64,000 nt of DNA from Takakia lepidozioides (taxonomy: Eukaryota; Streptophyta; Takakiopsida; Takakiales; Takakiaceae): the NCBI GenBank assembly GCA_030704615.1, contig CM060732.1, positions 19,220,001-19,284,000 on the forward strand, in the 5' to 3' direction. Of the stretch, positions 20,323 through 30,235 are shown piece by piece. A model generated the notes under the pieces. That model was not told the DNA's origin. It made no database searches and was given only the letters and a program-made list of their open reading frames with translations. Position 1 is the first letter of the stretch. Each line of letters opens with the position of its first letter. The position numbers and the translations under genes are program-made.

Positions 20323-20829
20323 TGTCAAGTTATTTTACCACTAGTGTGAAACTAGCTAGGAAATAGCTAGCTTTTACATATTGACATTGGGATTGGCCCA
20401 AGTGTCAATCCAGGGGTAAGGCAGATTTAGGCCCTGGAGTGGTTATCTTCACGGCAAGCGCAGAAGGCTCATCTTTCTCGAGTTGAGCCTCACCGCGCCT
20501 AGCTATGGCGCCGTAGATGGTGGATTCCCCATGGCGTGGGGTGCACTTGGCTTGACTTGTATTTGAGTGATGAGGTTATATATGCATGAGTTTATGCTTC
20601 AGATTTGTGAGCTTGTGCTTGTATCCTTCTTCTTTATCTATTGTGTGGACTAGTGACTGCCATAGTGGGCAGCATAGTGGCAGCCTAGTGACTGACTAGT
20701 TGTAGCCTAGTGGTTGGACTAGTGGCTGACTAGTGGTGGACTAGTGGTATACTAGTGTGTTGGTGTGCACATGTGTTGTGTGGTTTTGGACAGCGATGTA
20801 GTTGTGTAGCGATATATATGCGCACGACA
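20323..20829 (+). repeat. Terminal repeat segments B and A', 3' end of element
   Basis: Segment B (20,323-20,638, starting TGTCAAG) matches 9,006-9,321. Segment A' (about 20,640-20,829) matches segment A. The junction ACGACA-GC-TGTCAAG at 20,315-20,329 looks like an LTR end joined to an LTR start. The element ends ...CGACA, followed by the GGAT duplication. Confidence 0.85.
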
Positions 20830-21387
20830 GGATTCTCAGAATCAAGTACGATCATCTCGATCAACCAAGATACAAAGCGAGGGTTGTGGCTCGTGGAAAT
20901 GAACAACGTCACGGCATCGACTCCGAGGAAACGTTTGCACCAGTCGTTAAGTGGTCTACGGTACGCCTCATTGTAGCACTTGTTGTGGCCTCTAGTTGAC
21001 ATATGGACATTGTCACGGCTTTTTTAAATGGCACATTAATCAAGGAGGAAATCTATATGCAGCAGCCACTTGGGTTTGCAACTCCCGGCCAAGAACTGTG
21101 CGTATGCAAACTTCATCACTCCATTTATGGGCTAAAGAAAAGCCATCGTGCCTGGTATACTGAAGTGGATTCTTTTCTCCGCTCCATCAATTGTACCCGC
21201 AGCTCACTCGACCCCAACCTCTACATCTACAGAGAATCTAGGCAAATCATCATTATCTTGCTTTTTGTTGATGACTTACTGATCACTGGCAGTGATTCCA
21301 ATCTCATTCATCACCTCAAGGACCAGCTTCAAATCAAGTATGAAATGAAGGACTTGGGTCAAACCCAACGATACCTTGGTGTTGGGT
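20830..21387 (+). pseudogene. Copia reverse transcriptase, 3' part
   Basis: The reading resumes with [59 protein letters not shown] and YGLKKSHRAW. The catalytic LLFVDDLLI and MKDLGQTQRYLG follow, all core Copia RT blocks. One stop (near 20,998) precedes DIVTAFLNG. It ends in the CACTA terminus at 21,388. The FVDD motif is intact. Confidence 0.92.
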
Positions 21388-21419
21388 CACTACATCAATG
21401 GGGGGGGGGGGGTTAGCGA

Positions 21420-22490
21420 CGCCCGACCGACCTCCCTGAGGTCGTTAAGGGGGTCTAAAGCCGTCGCGGCCAAGTCCCAAATACCGACCCCTCAAGGGTC
21501 GGTAAGGCGTCGGTAAATCGGGCAGTTAAGACCGACCCCCAGGGGATCGCCGAATTGCCCCGACACCAGGCCCCTCTAACCGACCCCTTGTCCGACGCTG
21601 TGGAGCTTTGCCCGTGCGACCCCCAGGGGGTCGCACTGTTACTTTTTTTTTTTAATAAAAAAAAAAACAGTTAAAAGGTTCGGAATACCGACCGACCCCA
21701 CGGGGGTCGGACTTACCTAGCAACGGATATGGTGGTTCCGGGGGTATAGCCATGCTGCGACCCCAAGGGGGTCGGAATAAACTATCGGCGGTGGGAGGTG
21801 AGGCGACCTTCCACGTCGTATTTATGTAGTGACGGGTCTGGCGGGTAGGCATAGGTATCGCCACTGTGCGACCCCAAAGCCGTCGTAGGTACCTAGCGAT
21901 GGGTATGGCGGGGGTAGCGGGTATCGCCACTATGCGACCCCTCGGAGTCGGTAATACGTAGCGACGGGTATGGCGGGGGCCGGGGTATGGCCACTTTGCG
22001 ACATCCAAGGAGTCGGAGTTACCCAACAACGGGTATGGGGGGGGGCCGTGGTATCGCCACTGTGCGACCCCCAAGGGGTCGGAGTTACATAGCGGCGGGT
22101 ATGGCGGGGGTCGTGGTGCCGCCACTGTGCGACCCCCGGGGGTCGAAGTTACGTAGCGACGGGTATGGCGGGGGTCGTGGTATCCCCACTGTGCGACCCC
22201 CAGGGGGTCGGAGTTACGTAGCGAACGGTATGGATGGGCCGGGATTTCGCTAGTAGCGACCCCTACGGAGTCAGTTCACGGGCAGTTATTGGGGAGCAGA
22301 AAGTGACCACCAGGGGTCGGTGGACGGATTTTCTTGTGTTAATCCTAAAGCGACCCCCATGGGGTCGGTGCTTATAAGTGACGCGCAGTACACAGCCTAA
22401 AGCGACCCACGGGGGGTCGGTGTTTCCAGGCGACGGGAAGGGGCATGCCTGGGTGAATCCTAAAGTGACCCCCAAGGGGTCACCCCTCAA
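21420..22490. repeat. CACTA 1 subterminal repeats
   Basis: Repeated units of about 65 bp (GTCGGAGTTACGTAGCGACG, then GGTATGGCGGGGGTCGTGG) are each centred on a CGACCCC-N-GGGGTCG palindrome. Around eight units lie in 21,690-22,260 with looser copies on both sides. Such arrays are the TNPA-binding subterminal regions of CACTA elements. Confidence 0.8.
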
Positions 22491-22753
22491 ATGATGTTTT
22501 CATCTTGTTTTATTTATTTGCTTTATATTACCCCCGCACATTGGCCGGTCGCCTTGTAAATTGTAGTACCTTTCTTGGGCCGAGAACCTTCCTAGAGCCT
22601 CTTTGTAGGTGTAACCTATATGTCCACAACAAAGCAAGCCCGCAAGAGACATCCGCAATTAGACGACAAGCAACTGCTGCTAGAAATAATCAATAAAACA
22701 TAACAAGGCTCATATCATGTACAAGCATTATATAATATGCATCTTCTATAGTA

Positions 22754-23757
22754 CTAGATACCCTCATGGACTTCGAGGTCCTCGAGGGTCAACATATCAT
22801 CTTGCGAACCATCATCATCACCCCGATCACTATCGCCTTCATCCTCACGTCGCTCGCCCTCATCCTCATCCTCACTAGTCTGGCCCTCATCCTCGACATC
22901 GGTCACCCTATGGTCAATAGTGCTACTAGTAATACTTCGCTTTTTTGTATTCTTCGCGGGGAGGGCCCTATGGGTCTTGATGTGCTCAAGAAGCGCGGGG
23001 TATCCTTCATTCTTGACAAATTCTACCTCCTCCACGCTTGGGTGTCTCCCAAACCTACAATGCTACACAATCACAAACAACCTTAATTAGTTTATGCAAG
23101 ATATACCAAAGAGATAGCCATATGTAGACAAAGCAACACGTTAAAGTGAATGCATCCATGAAATGCTTACAAATCGGGTCGCGAATGACTTGTGCCCCCC
23201 CGGACCAAACTTGTGGGTGCAGGTATCTAGCCCTTTCTCTTTGCGTAACGTGGCCGCCTCACGACACCTAGGAAATTGAGCCTTCTTCTTGGCATCAGCC
23301 TCCTAGCTCGGCAATGAGAATGTCCCATGACTCCTAAACAACCAACCCACATTAGCTTTACTTCTTCAAATTGAAGCATGCATGCATCATTAACATCTTG
23401 CACATGTCCAAAATACAATGAATGAAATAGGAAGGAAGGTGTGGAGTTCATACCTAATGGCTTTGACACCGTTCTTCGCTGCTTGCCGGATCTCCTTCCT
23501 TGCACGATATCGCCTATCCTTGAGGTTCTTTCCGATCAACCCCATCAAGCATGACTCACTCCAACCACCCCCAAACTTCTTCTCCAATTCGGCTACAAAT
23601 CCCCTACGGTGCTCCCATGGTTGTTGATCCCAATCTACATGCAAAGAGAACCATCGGGCCGCTTTTGGAAAGGCATGCCTCCTCAACGCTTCCCAAAACA
23701 CTCCAACTGGATACCCATACTTGTTGGCCTCTAGTGGTGGGACCTCCTTAGGCACCT
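22754..23757 (-). pseudogene. CACTA 1 TNPA/Transposase_24-like gene
   Basis: Three minus-strand exons are visible. Exon 1 (about 23,757-23,456) has FWEALRRHAFPKAARWFSLH and FGGGWSESCLMGLIGKNLKD. Exon 2 (about 23,335-23,175) has KKKAQFPRCREAATLRKEKG and THKFGPGGHKSFATRF. Exon 3 (about 23,057-22,754) has EEVEFVKNEGYPALLEHIKT and an acidic tail DEDEGERRED. Donor and acceptor sites fit (AG-GTATGAAC, TTTAG-GAG, TTT-GTAAGC, TTGTAG-GTT). The pattern agrees with plant Ptta/En/Spm Transposase_24 proteins, which bind subterminal repeats. Exon 2 has a stop or shift after SWDILIAE-like sequence, so it is broken here. It is paralogous to the gene at 24,780-27,075. Plus-strand frames here are shadows. Confidence 0.65.
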
Positions 23758-23869
23758 CTAGCCCTCCCTCTTCCCTCTCTTCCCGCGCTAACGAGGCTCT
23801 CCTTCTACTGAACCCTCTCCAATATCTCCCTTCCCACTACCCTCTCCCAACACTACAGGAAAAAAAGGG

Positions 23870-24565
23870 CCTTTGCGACACCCCACGCCGCAGCGTCGGG
23901 AAAACGCCCTTTTGCGGGCACGCGGCAGGCGCAGAATTTGCGACGCCCGGCAGTCGCATGGGCATCACCAAAATGACGTCGCAAAAATGCGACGTATGGG
24001 GGTCGCGAGCCCGCCCCAACTCCCGCGACTGCCGGACGTCGCTTTTCAGGCCGTCCGCGTCAATGGCAGGGCCTCCGTCGAGCGACGTCTCGCCGTCACG
24101 GCCCTCCAGCCGGCGGCGTTGGTGGGCCGCCGGCGTGGCGTCACATCCCCTTTTTTTTTTCTAACCTGCCCGGGAGTCCCATCATAAAACCCAAAAACAT
24201 GTGGCGTAAGCCGGGTGGTACGCCAAGCGACTATTGGGCGTGGCAAAAGAAACAGCAGGAGCAGGAGTCGGGCTCCGCCACGCCCGGGCGTGGGTTTTGG
24301 ACGCTCTGGCGTCGTTTTTTTTTTAATATTTAATAAAAAAACAAAAAACAAAAAAACGTGGCGTAGGCAGGGTGGCGGGCGACGCGACGCCAGGGCATCG
24401 CGGCTTGGGACCCCCGGACCAAAAAACCGTCGCAAGGGATGTCGGGCGTTGCCACCCGCAAATGGGGTTTGCGACGCTCGACCATCGCGGCTTGCGACCC
24501 CCCGCCCAAAAAGCACGTCGCCATTGGCGACGTCATGCAGTTGCGAGGGCAGCCTGGTGGGGGGG
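23870..24565. repeat. CACTA 2 subterminal repeats
   Basis: There are many inverted GCGACG/CGTCGC motifs separated by 20-60 bp, e.g. AAAATGCGACG and CGTCGCAAGGGATGTCG, and a G-run at 24,550-24,565. The composition is GC-rich against AT-rich flanks. Confidence 0.7.
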
Positions 24566-24779
24566 GGGGGGGTTTGGGGGTTGATTTTGGGGGTGGTTTT
24601 TTGTTTTTTGCCTGGTTTGGTATTTGGCGATGGGAGACCCTACAGTTCCATTTCTCTGATTTAGCAGGTACACATTGAGCAAGCATGAATCGAGGGTGAG
24701 GACGGTGCGACACATGAAAAAGATGGAAGATGGAAAGATGGAAATATATTTACAGGAAATGAGCTGAAAAGCTCACAAG

Positions 24780-27075
24780 GGTTCAGTAGGCTGACCCTAG
24801 GACCTACATAGACTAGGACTAGTCATCCTCATCCTCATCCTCAGTGGAGACTCAGAGCTATCCGATGAGCCTAATGACTCCGCGCCTTTGCCAGAGCACC
24901 TAAATGAGGCGGCGTTCCCCTAAGTCCCACAGAGCTCTCATCCAATCCCTGGCCATGACCCCCGATCTCATCCATACTAGTGCCCTGTAGTGCACTCATC
25001 CCCTCTGTGTTGGCCATGTTCTTCATGAGGGATTGCCAACCATGCTCCTTGGCGTAGTTGTACTCTACCGGAGATGGCTTCCTCTCAAACGCGCGTTGTT
25101 ACACATGCCACAAATTAAAGTCAGTTCTTCACGATGATGGAGCCATAAAGAGACATAACAAATCCATAGGGAAGTACGACTTACAAATCGCAAGATAAAA
25201 CCCTTGGATCCGCCGCCGCGCCCCACTTGTGTGTGGACTCGTGCTTGTCAAGGCGGATTGTTGTTGCTTCGCGTGCCCGGTCAAATTTGGCCTTGTTTGC
25301 GGCATCAGTCTCTCTCGCAATGAGTGCATCCCACGATACATATCCCCCCCCCCCCCCCCCAACAATTAGTGAATTACACACATACGTTGCATCAAATCCA
25401 CCTCATTAATGCACATGCGACAAATGGAAGGTGACATGATTCAAGATTTGCCAACCTATGTAATTCCATAAGGTGGTTTGGGTATGGCCCCATTTTCCAT
25501 TGCCCTTCGAATGATCTGTGTGGCACGTAACCTCTGTCCTTCAAGTTTCGCCCCACCATCTCCATCACCTTGTGTCACTCCAATTGCCCGAAAACCGGCG
25601 GTCTAACTCACGGGCATACGCCCGCTTCGCGCCAAAGTGCTGATCAGCCCACTCGATGTGCAAAGGGAACCACCTCAATGCGAGTTCGAAGGCTGGCTTC
25701 CCAGAACGCACCGCAGGGGTCACCATGGCGATTCATCTCCACCGGTGGCACCATGATATTTGCCAACTCCACGTCCTGTATCGCCAAGGGCATGTTCTTC
25801 TTCCCACCCTCTCCCTTCTTTTGTAGCCTCCTTCCCCTGCTCCTTTGTTACCCCACTGCCCTCCCCCGCATGCACACTCACCCCTTCCTCTCTATGGGAC
25901 TTCTTCTTCTTCTTCTTCTTCTTTTCCTTCTCCTTCTCCACGACCATCTCCTTCCCCTTCCCTGCTACTTCCTCTCTCTCCTTCTCCCTCTCCCTTCTCT
26001 CTCTCTCCTCGGCATCCCCTTCATTGATGGTAAAAGGGATCTCGGGAGATCGAGGCCTCTTCTTCTTACCTTTGGTGTTCGGGTCCTTCATGAACACCAC
26101 GTGCTCTCCCTCATTGGCAACCCCACTGGACTGCACCAATGAGGCCAGCCATGTTGCTACCTCCTGAAGACAAATAACCCCTCCAAATTCAAAAAAAGAA
26201 ACAAACAACAAAGAAAAAATCATGCATGCAAAGGAAAGGATAAATCATGGAACAAGGTGTGAAGTTGTACTTTGCAAGCTTGTCCGACTCGCCCCCAGTG
26301 TCACCCGATGTGGCAGGAGTCCCCGTTGCCGGATGTGCCCACGCTATCCCCTCCCGGAGCGCAACTGGAAGTAGATTCCAGATGTGGAGCATAGCCGGCG
26401 GCGGCGCCCCGTAGTCCAAGCCCTTCTTTGCTGACCACTCAGGCTCATGGGGCGGTCGCTGATCGGCTAGGCTGCTCCAAACCGGCCCATACCTCCTCCC
26501 CCCCCCCCCCCAAATGCGTATCAGGGTAGAAGCCCTCACCCGGCTTGACTTCTTCGAGGCGCTTCGCTATCTTGGCCACTTCATTGGCCCTCCTCGTCTC
26601 CTCCTCCCTCATCGACAACAATGGGCTGGCAATGGAGGCTTTCAAAGGCCCTGAACCTGACGTTGGGCCTTGGCAAGTGCAGCCTTTGCTATGGAGGAAG
26701 GGGTCGCTATGGGGGTGACATCCAAAAGTTGCCCATACTGGGCCCCCGAACGGGTGATGTGCTTGCCAAGGTACATTTCACCCGTCTTGGTGGCCGGGGG
26801 TGTGCTCAACTGAGCATCCGGCTCAGCAACAACCTCCCGAATAGGAGAGCTGGCTGAGCCGGCCCCTGGCGCATCCAAGATGTGGACAAGAGGGGGGTAC
26901 TGGCCTCGGGGGGCAGACGAGCCCTCCGGCTGCGGCTATCGACGGGGCTGGTTAACCGTGAGACGCCCTGGTGCGTCACACGTGCCGACAGAGCAAATGG
27001 ATTGTCCGCCCCTTTCTTTGGGGCAGGGGACTTCTTCTCTTTCCCCATAAGCTGGCACCTGTCATGCAAACCCAC
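24780..27075 (-). pseudogene. CACTA 2 TNPA/Transposase_24-like gene
   Basis: The minus strand reads MGKEKKSPAPKKGADNPFAL (start about 27,048) and a Pro/Ala-rich region. A charged helix at 26,470-26,645 (REEETRRANEVAKIAKRLEE) and a Lys/Glu-rich low-complexity stretch (25,720-26,100, KEKEKKKKKKKK) follow. Next come LRWFPLHIEWADQHFGAKRA and NLKDRGY (25,500-25,700), SWDALIARETDAANKAKFDR with THKWG (25,190-25,340), and finally a C-terminal exon with EHGWQSLMKNMANTEGMSAL (24,890-25,080). The order parallels the paralogue in element 1 (WF.LH..W, SWD.LIA, KA.F.R.REAAT, THK.G). Several frames are needed, so exons and indels cannot be separated. Probable role: binding element ends for transposition. 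Confidence 0.6.
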
Positions 27076-27085
27076 AAGTTGGCCT

Positions 27086-27480
27086 CATTAGGAAACAACC
27101 TCTACATTCCAGATCAAAAACAAAAAAAACCAAGCATGTCGGGGGCTGAGAGCAGCAAGTGCTTGGGGTCTCGAGAGGGGGCAACAAGAGAAAAGAAAAA
27201 GGTGTGGGGGGGGGAGTGACGAGCACCACGGGCTCAGTCACTCCCCCCCCCCCATTTTCTTTTTTTTTTGGTTTCCTGATCTCTCCCTCTCTCTCTCCCT
27301 CCAATAAATATCTTGGAATCTTTGCCATTACCATGGCCTCTATGGTACTGGTGTATGTTCTTTCATCCGTATTTTCTGGTTTTTCATCCATACCGGATGA
27401 AAACCTAACGGATGATCTGATTTTCTTATTTTCCAAGGATTTGTTATTCTCACCATTTAATTCATTTAGGGGGTGAATTA
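27086..27480. other. Spacer with G/C-run inverted repeat
   Basis: The sequence holds GGGGGGGGGAGTGACGAGC, a short loop, then GGCTCAGTCACTCCCCCCCC near 27,208-27,255. This near-perfect stem sits between AGAGGGGGCAACAAGAGAAA and a CT-rich stretch. The same GAGAGGGGGCAACAA...G-run...GAGTGAC block recurs near 35,365-35,415, and a weaker form near 34,575-34,615. No gene. Confidence 0.55.
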
Positions 27481-29490
27481 CGGTCTTGAGGGTTTGTAAA
27501 TTTCATCTATCCTGAATATGAGCTTATGGTTTAAACCTAATGAATGGTTGGTTTTTCATCCCTGTCGGATGTCACCCAGAATGGATGACATCCTGGAAAC
27601 CTACTGATTTCATCTCTAGTGGATAAAATCCCACGAAAAATGACCTATCAGCTACATGCAATTTCTCATCCAGACCAGATGAAATCGCAGGGTGCGCGTT
27701 TGATCACCTCTCTAAACCTAACAACCCGACACCTGGGCTTTGGTTTTTCCCTGGAGCTGCGTGATGGCGGCTTGACGACTTAGCGGCTTGATTCCGCGTT
27801 GTCAATATCATTGGGAGGTGCGGTGATAACCGAATTTGCTGCTTCTATGCTGATATCTTCAATTCACGAACTGGCAGACAAGCTGCTACCGTGCTTTATG
27901 GAGAATTAGTCATTGTTCGTTTATGCTGCAGCGGCGTCCTATAGGATCTATGGAAGCTTAATGGTGTTGATAAGCTCATCTCTACCCTTCAGCAAACCCT
28001 TTGTGTTTGCTTTGATTGAATGCCAGATCTTGGATGCATGTCACAGAGTACTTTCATTCCACAAGCTTTAAAGGTTTATGGAAAATGTTGCTTCTGTTGT
28101 CTTGTCATCTAATGCTTGCTTTAGGAATCATCTCTGACATCGATAGCAAGTGATGTCCTGTAACTCACCTTGCGCATCCTCACTAACACACAAATTGTCA
28201 TTTGTGATGGTTTTTGGGACGGGCGCAGGTGAGGGACATCACTTGATTTGATTTGTAAAGCTTGCAAAGGATATGGACAATGCAGAGAAGTGGGAATAAT
28301 GCTGCATACTTCCCTGCGGCACTTTACTACTCGAATGATTCTTCCACAGGGACGTGCTTTAAACTTCCATTCAAGTGTAAAACAGACCCATGTATGTTGT
28401 TTGAACTTAGATTGCTCGGAACTACAACTGTATTTTCAGAGCCACATGGGGTATTTGTTGGTTTCCTCACAAACCCCTAACATCTATGTGAACCCTTGGC
28501 TGTATGGAACTACTCTGTTGATTGGTTTATGATACCCTACAGAGTTCTTTGAGTTTAATGCTCTGGGCCTTGAAACAGCCCCGTTTTACACTACGATCAA
28601 CCATTTCGTAGTGATGGGATTCTTAGATGGCGTACTGGCGTTGTAAACTTACCAAATCGGGTCTTTGGAGCTGTTCCTTGAAGCAAAACAGATCTGGTTC
28701 TGCTGTTTTAACTTAAAAAGTACCATGGTGTACTCTTGGACATCCCAGTGTTTTTAAAGAAAACCCTTGCATATTTTTATGACTCGGAAGATTACTACTG
28801 GTTTCTTTCAAGGTACATATTGCATGGGCAGTGAATTGTTTGGTATGGCAGTTGCTTGAACTATGAAGGTACCCACATAAGTTCTTAGCAGGTTCATGAT
28901 GTCAATCTGTTCCAGCCTATGTTACTATGTTCTGAAAAATCAGATCCATGGTAAGCCAGATCCATGATAAGCCAGAGCCATGGAAAGCCATATCCATGGT
29001 AACCTTGCAATGGCTTTATAAGACCTTGGATTACCTCCCCCAAACTTGCAATTTACCCATGATAGCTCAAAAATTTGGATTTATGAAAGACTGACATGAA
29101 TGGTTGATGAATCAGGTGTGAAATCTTAGTGTATTTGACATATAAGTTAAATTCTTGAGTAAGTTTGCGGCTTTTCTACTGTGGATGTCTTGGCTGTGCT
29201 TTGAAAATCAATCAATTGTGTATAAATTGGATATCAAACAAGGATGATGCCTGTCTTGGAATCCCATCCTCCCACCCTAAATTTTCTGGTACTTTGAAAT
29301 ATACAGGGTTCAGACATTTGAGAAGATGTACATGGAAGGAGGTGTTAGATGGTGCCCTGTAAAGGGCTGATTTGTCGTTAATTTGACAAAGACCTTATTT
29401 GGTCTTGTCCATGTCCCGACAAGACATAGTATCTTCCCTCTTTTTTTGCTGCTCACAAAAATAAACAAACCACAATGGAGAGAGGGTGCA
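27481..29490 (+). repeat. Unknown repeat family, copy P
   Basis: It shares its middle (28,070-28,245, a hairpin) and its end (about 29,330-29,480, GATGGTGCC...GACAAGACATAGTATCTTCC) with copies Q and R. The interior 28,250-29,300 is not similar to them. The start region contains repeated CATCC/GGATGAAA motifs, as in R. Short frames (e.g. 28,248-28,532) have no recognisable motif. I cannot name the family. Confidence 0.55.
28147..28245 (+). ncRNA. Candidate structured hairpin, copy P
   Basis: Arms CAAGTGATGTCC and GGGACATCACTTG close an outer stem. CTCACCTTGCGCATCC faces GGGCGCAGGTGAG as inner stem, with a loop of about 45 nt. Copies Q and R keep the pairing with changed bases. Expression is unknown. 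Confidence 0.4.
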
Positions 29491-29639
29491 GAAAAAGTTA
29501 AAAAGATTGTACTCATAAGACGTTGTTTGCCGTAGCCTTGTGGCCATTGACCCCGCGCCCAGTTTGAGCGGAAACAAAAGGGACAGAACCTGCCTCTGTC
29601 AGGGGCTGACGTTGGTAGTAAGACTTACCTTCATATATA

Positions 29640-30235
29640 GAATTAATCTGGGTTTTCCATATCCTCTAGAAATCCCTTCACACAAGCATCAATCTGCTGT
29701 GTGTGATTTGCCCAATAACTAGGCCTCAGGAGTGCCTGGGCTTTTGGCTCAGCCTTGAGACTTTCCAAGTTGGTAAATAGAGGTACAGGCACAATTCCCT
29801 TGATAGATTTAAAGAGAGCGTCTCTTTGGTGAGAGAACCCCGGACAGTGTATCAGAAAATGAGTATTGTCTTCAGATTGCCCACACAACAGGCAATTGCA
29901 CTCTCCCTTTCCTCTCTGTTTCTGTTTTATGTTCAAAGGTAGGCTTCCCGCCCTGAGTTTAAATTTCTGTCTAGTGCCGAGAGTGGGTAGACCCTTGAGG
30001 TCATCCAAGATGTCCTCCCCCATGTCACTGGCTGGAAACAAGTTCAGGGAAGTTTTCTGCCTAACTTCATTTTCATCAGACAATCTCATGGCAACAGACA
30101 TGGCTTTGGATACTATAGCCTCTAAGTCAGATTTATCAACCCATATTGCAGATCCATACTCCAAGGCAGGTCAAATAATGCGACAAAGCATGGTTTTCTT
30201 AACCTCAGAGTTGACCCCTCTGCAGAAAAAGTTAA
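29640..30235 (-). pseudogene. LINE reverse transcriptase C-terminus, minus strand
   Basis: The 173-codon frame (29,643-30,164) reads MEYGSAIWVDKSDLEAIVSK and FKLRAGSLPLN. It then has a C-x2-C...H-x4-C cluster, CLLCGQSEDNTHFLIHCP. Just upstream (30,165-30,230) VNSEVKKTML continues the pattern. This is the region after the RT palm in jockey/RTE-like LINEs (SE.KKTM, LEYGS, K.R.G.LPL, C..C...ED..HFL..CP). The RT core is absent, so it is a fragment. It has inverted copies at 34,780-35,300 and 35,470-35,870. Confidence 0.6.

Larger units (their letters stand above)
9006..20829 (+). mobile_element. Ty3/Gypsy element encoding a DNA methyltransferase and a PHD finger
   Basis: The 11.8-kb insertion in Copia RT is flanked by GGAT on both sides (9,002-9,005 and 20,830-20,833). 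It starts TGTCAAG and ends ACGACA, so TG...CA is met. Order: terminal repeat, long leader with tandem repeats, gag, zinc knuckles, protease, C5-cytosine methyltransferase, RT (YIDD), RNase H, integrase, PHD finger, terminal repeats. RT before integrase places it in Ty3/Gypsy. A second truncated copy lies on the minus strand at 48,550-53,265. Known precedent: methyltransferase-bearing LTR retrotransposons are, to my recollection, described from the charophyte Klebsormidium and from dinoflagellates. Frame breaks at about 12,830, 13,690, 16,366, 19,055 and 19,190 suggest this copy is inactive. Confidence 0.92.
4650..21387 (+). mobile_element. Ty1/Copia LTR retrotransposon, interrupted and 3'-truncated
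   Basis: The order is 5' LTR, tRNA-iMet-like primer site, gag, protease, integrase, reverse transcriptase, which is the Copia order. Two insertions split it: a 935-bp inverted-repeat element (6,536-7,470) and the methyltransferase Gypsy element (9,006-20,829). The reading resumes cleanly after each. It is cut off at 21,388 by a CACTA end, so RNase H, polypurine tract and 3' LTR are absent here. Several in-frame stops make it non-functional. Confidence 0.9.
21388..23850 (-). mobile_element. CACTA element 1, left end and TNPA-like gene
   Basis: CACTACATC followed by a run of 14 G and TTAGCGACGCCC marks the terminus, cutting the Copia RT. Subterminal palindromic repeats fill 21,420-22,480, and a minus-strand gene follows. 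The opposite terminus is not visible; the element is cut at 23,851 by a second CACTA end. The gene points toward this end, so this is the 3' end of the element. Confidence 0.75.
23851..27085 (-). mobile_element. CACTA element 2, left end and TNPA-like gene
   Basis: CACTACAGGAAAAAAAGGGCC, a typical plant CACTA terminus, begins at 23,851 and is followed by TTTGCGACACCCC. Subterminal GCGAC/GTCGC repeats run to about 24,560. A minus-strand gene follows, in the same arrangement as element 1. The right end was not found; 27,085 is where coding similarity ends. It probably inserted into element 1. Confidence 0.75.

Noticed and set aside
21815-21835. TTTATGTAGTG as a CACTA end
   Set aside because: It is a variant of the internal subterminal unit TTACGTAGCGACGGG and not a terminus.
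24960-24995. CCCTGTAGTG as the right terminus of CACTA 2
   Set aside because: It lies inside the coding block MSALQGTSMDE of the TNPA-like gene and has no subterminal repeats beside it.
25720-26223. Separate Lys/Glu-rich protein gene
   Set aside because: The run is low-complexity linker sequence between conserved blocks of the CACTA 2 TNPA-like gene on the same strand.
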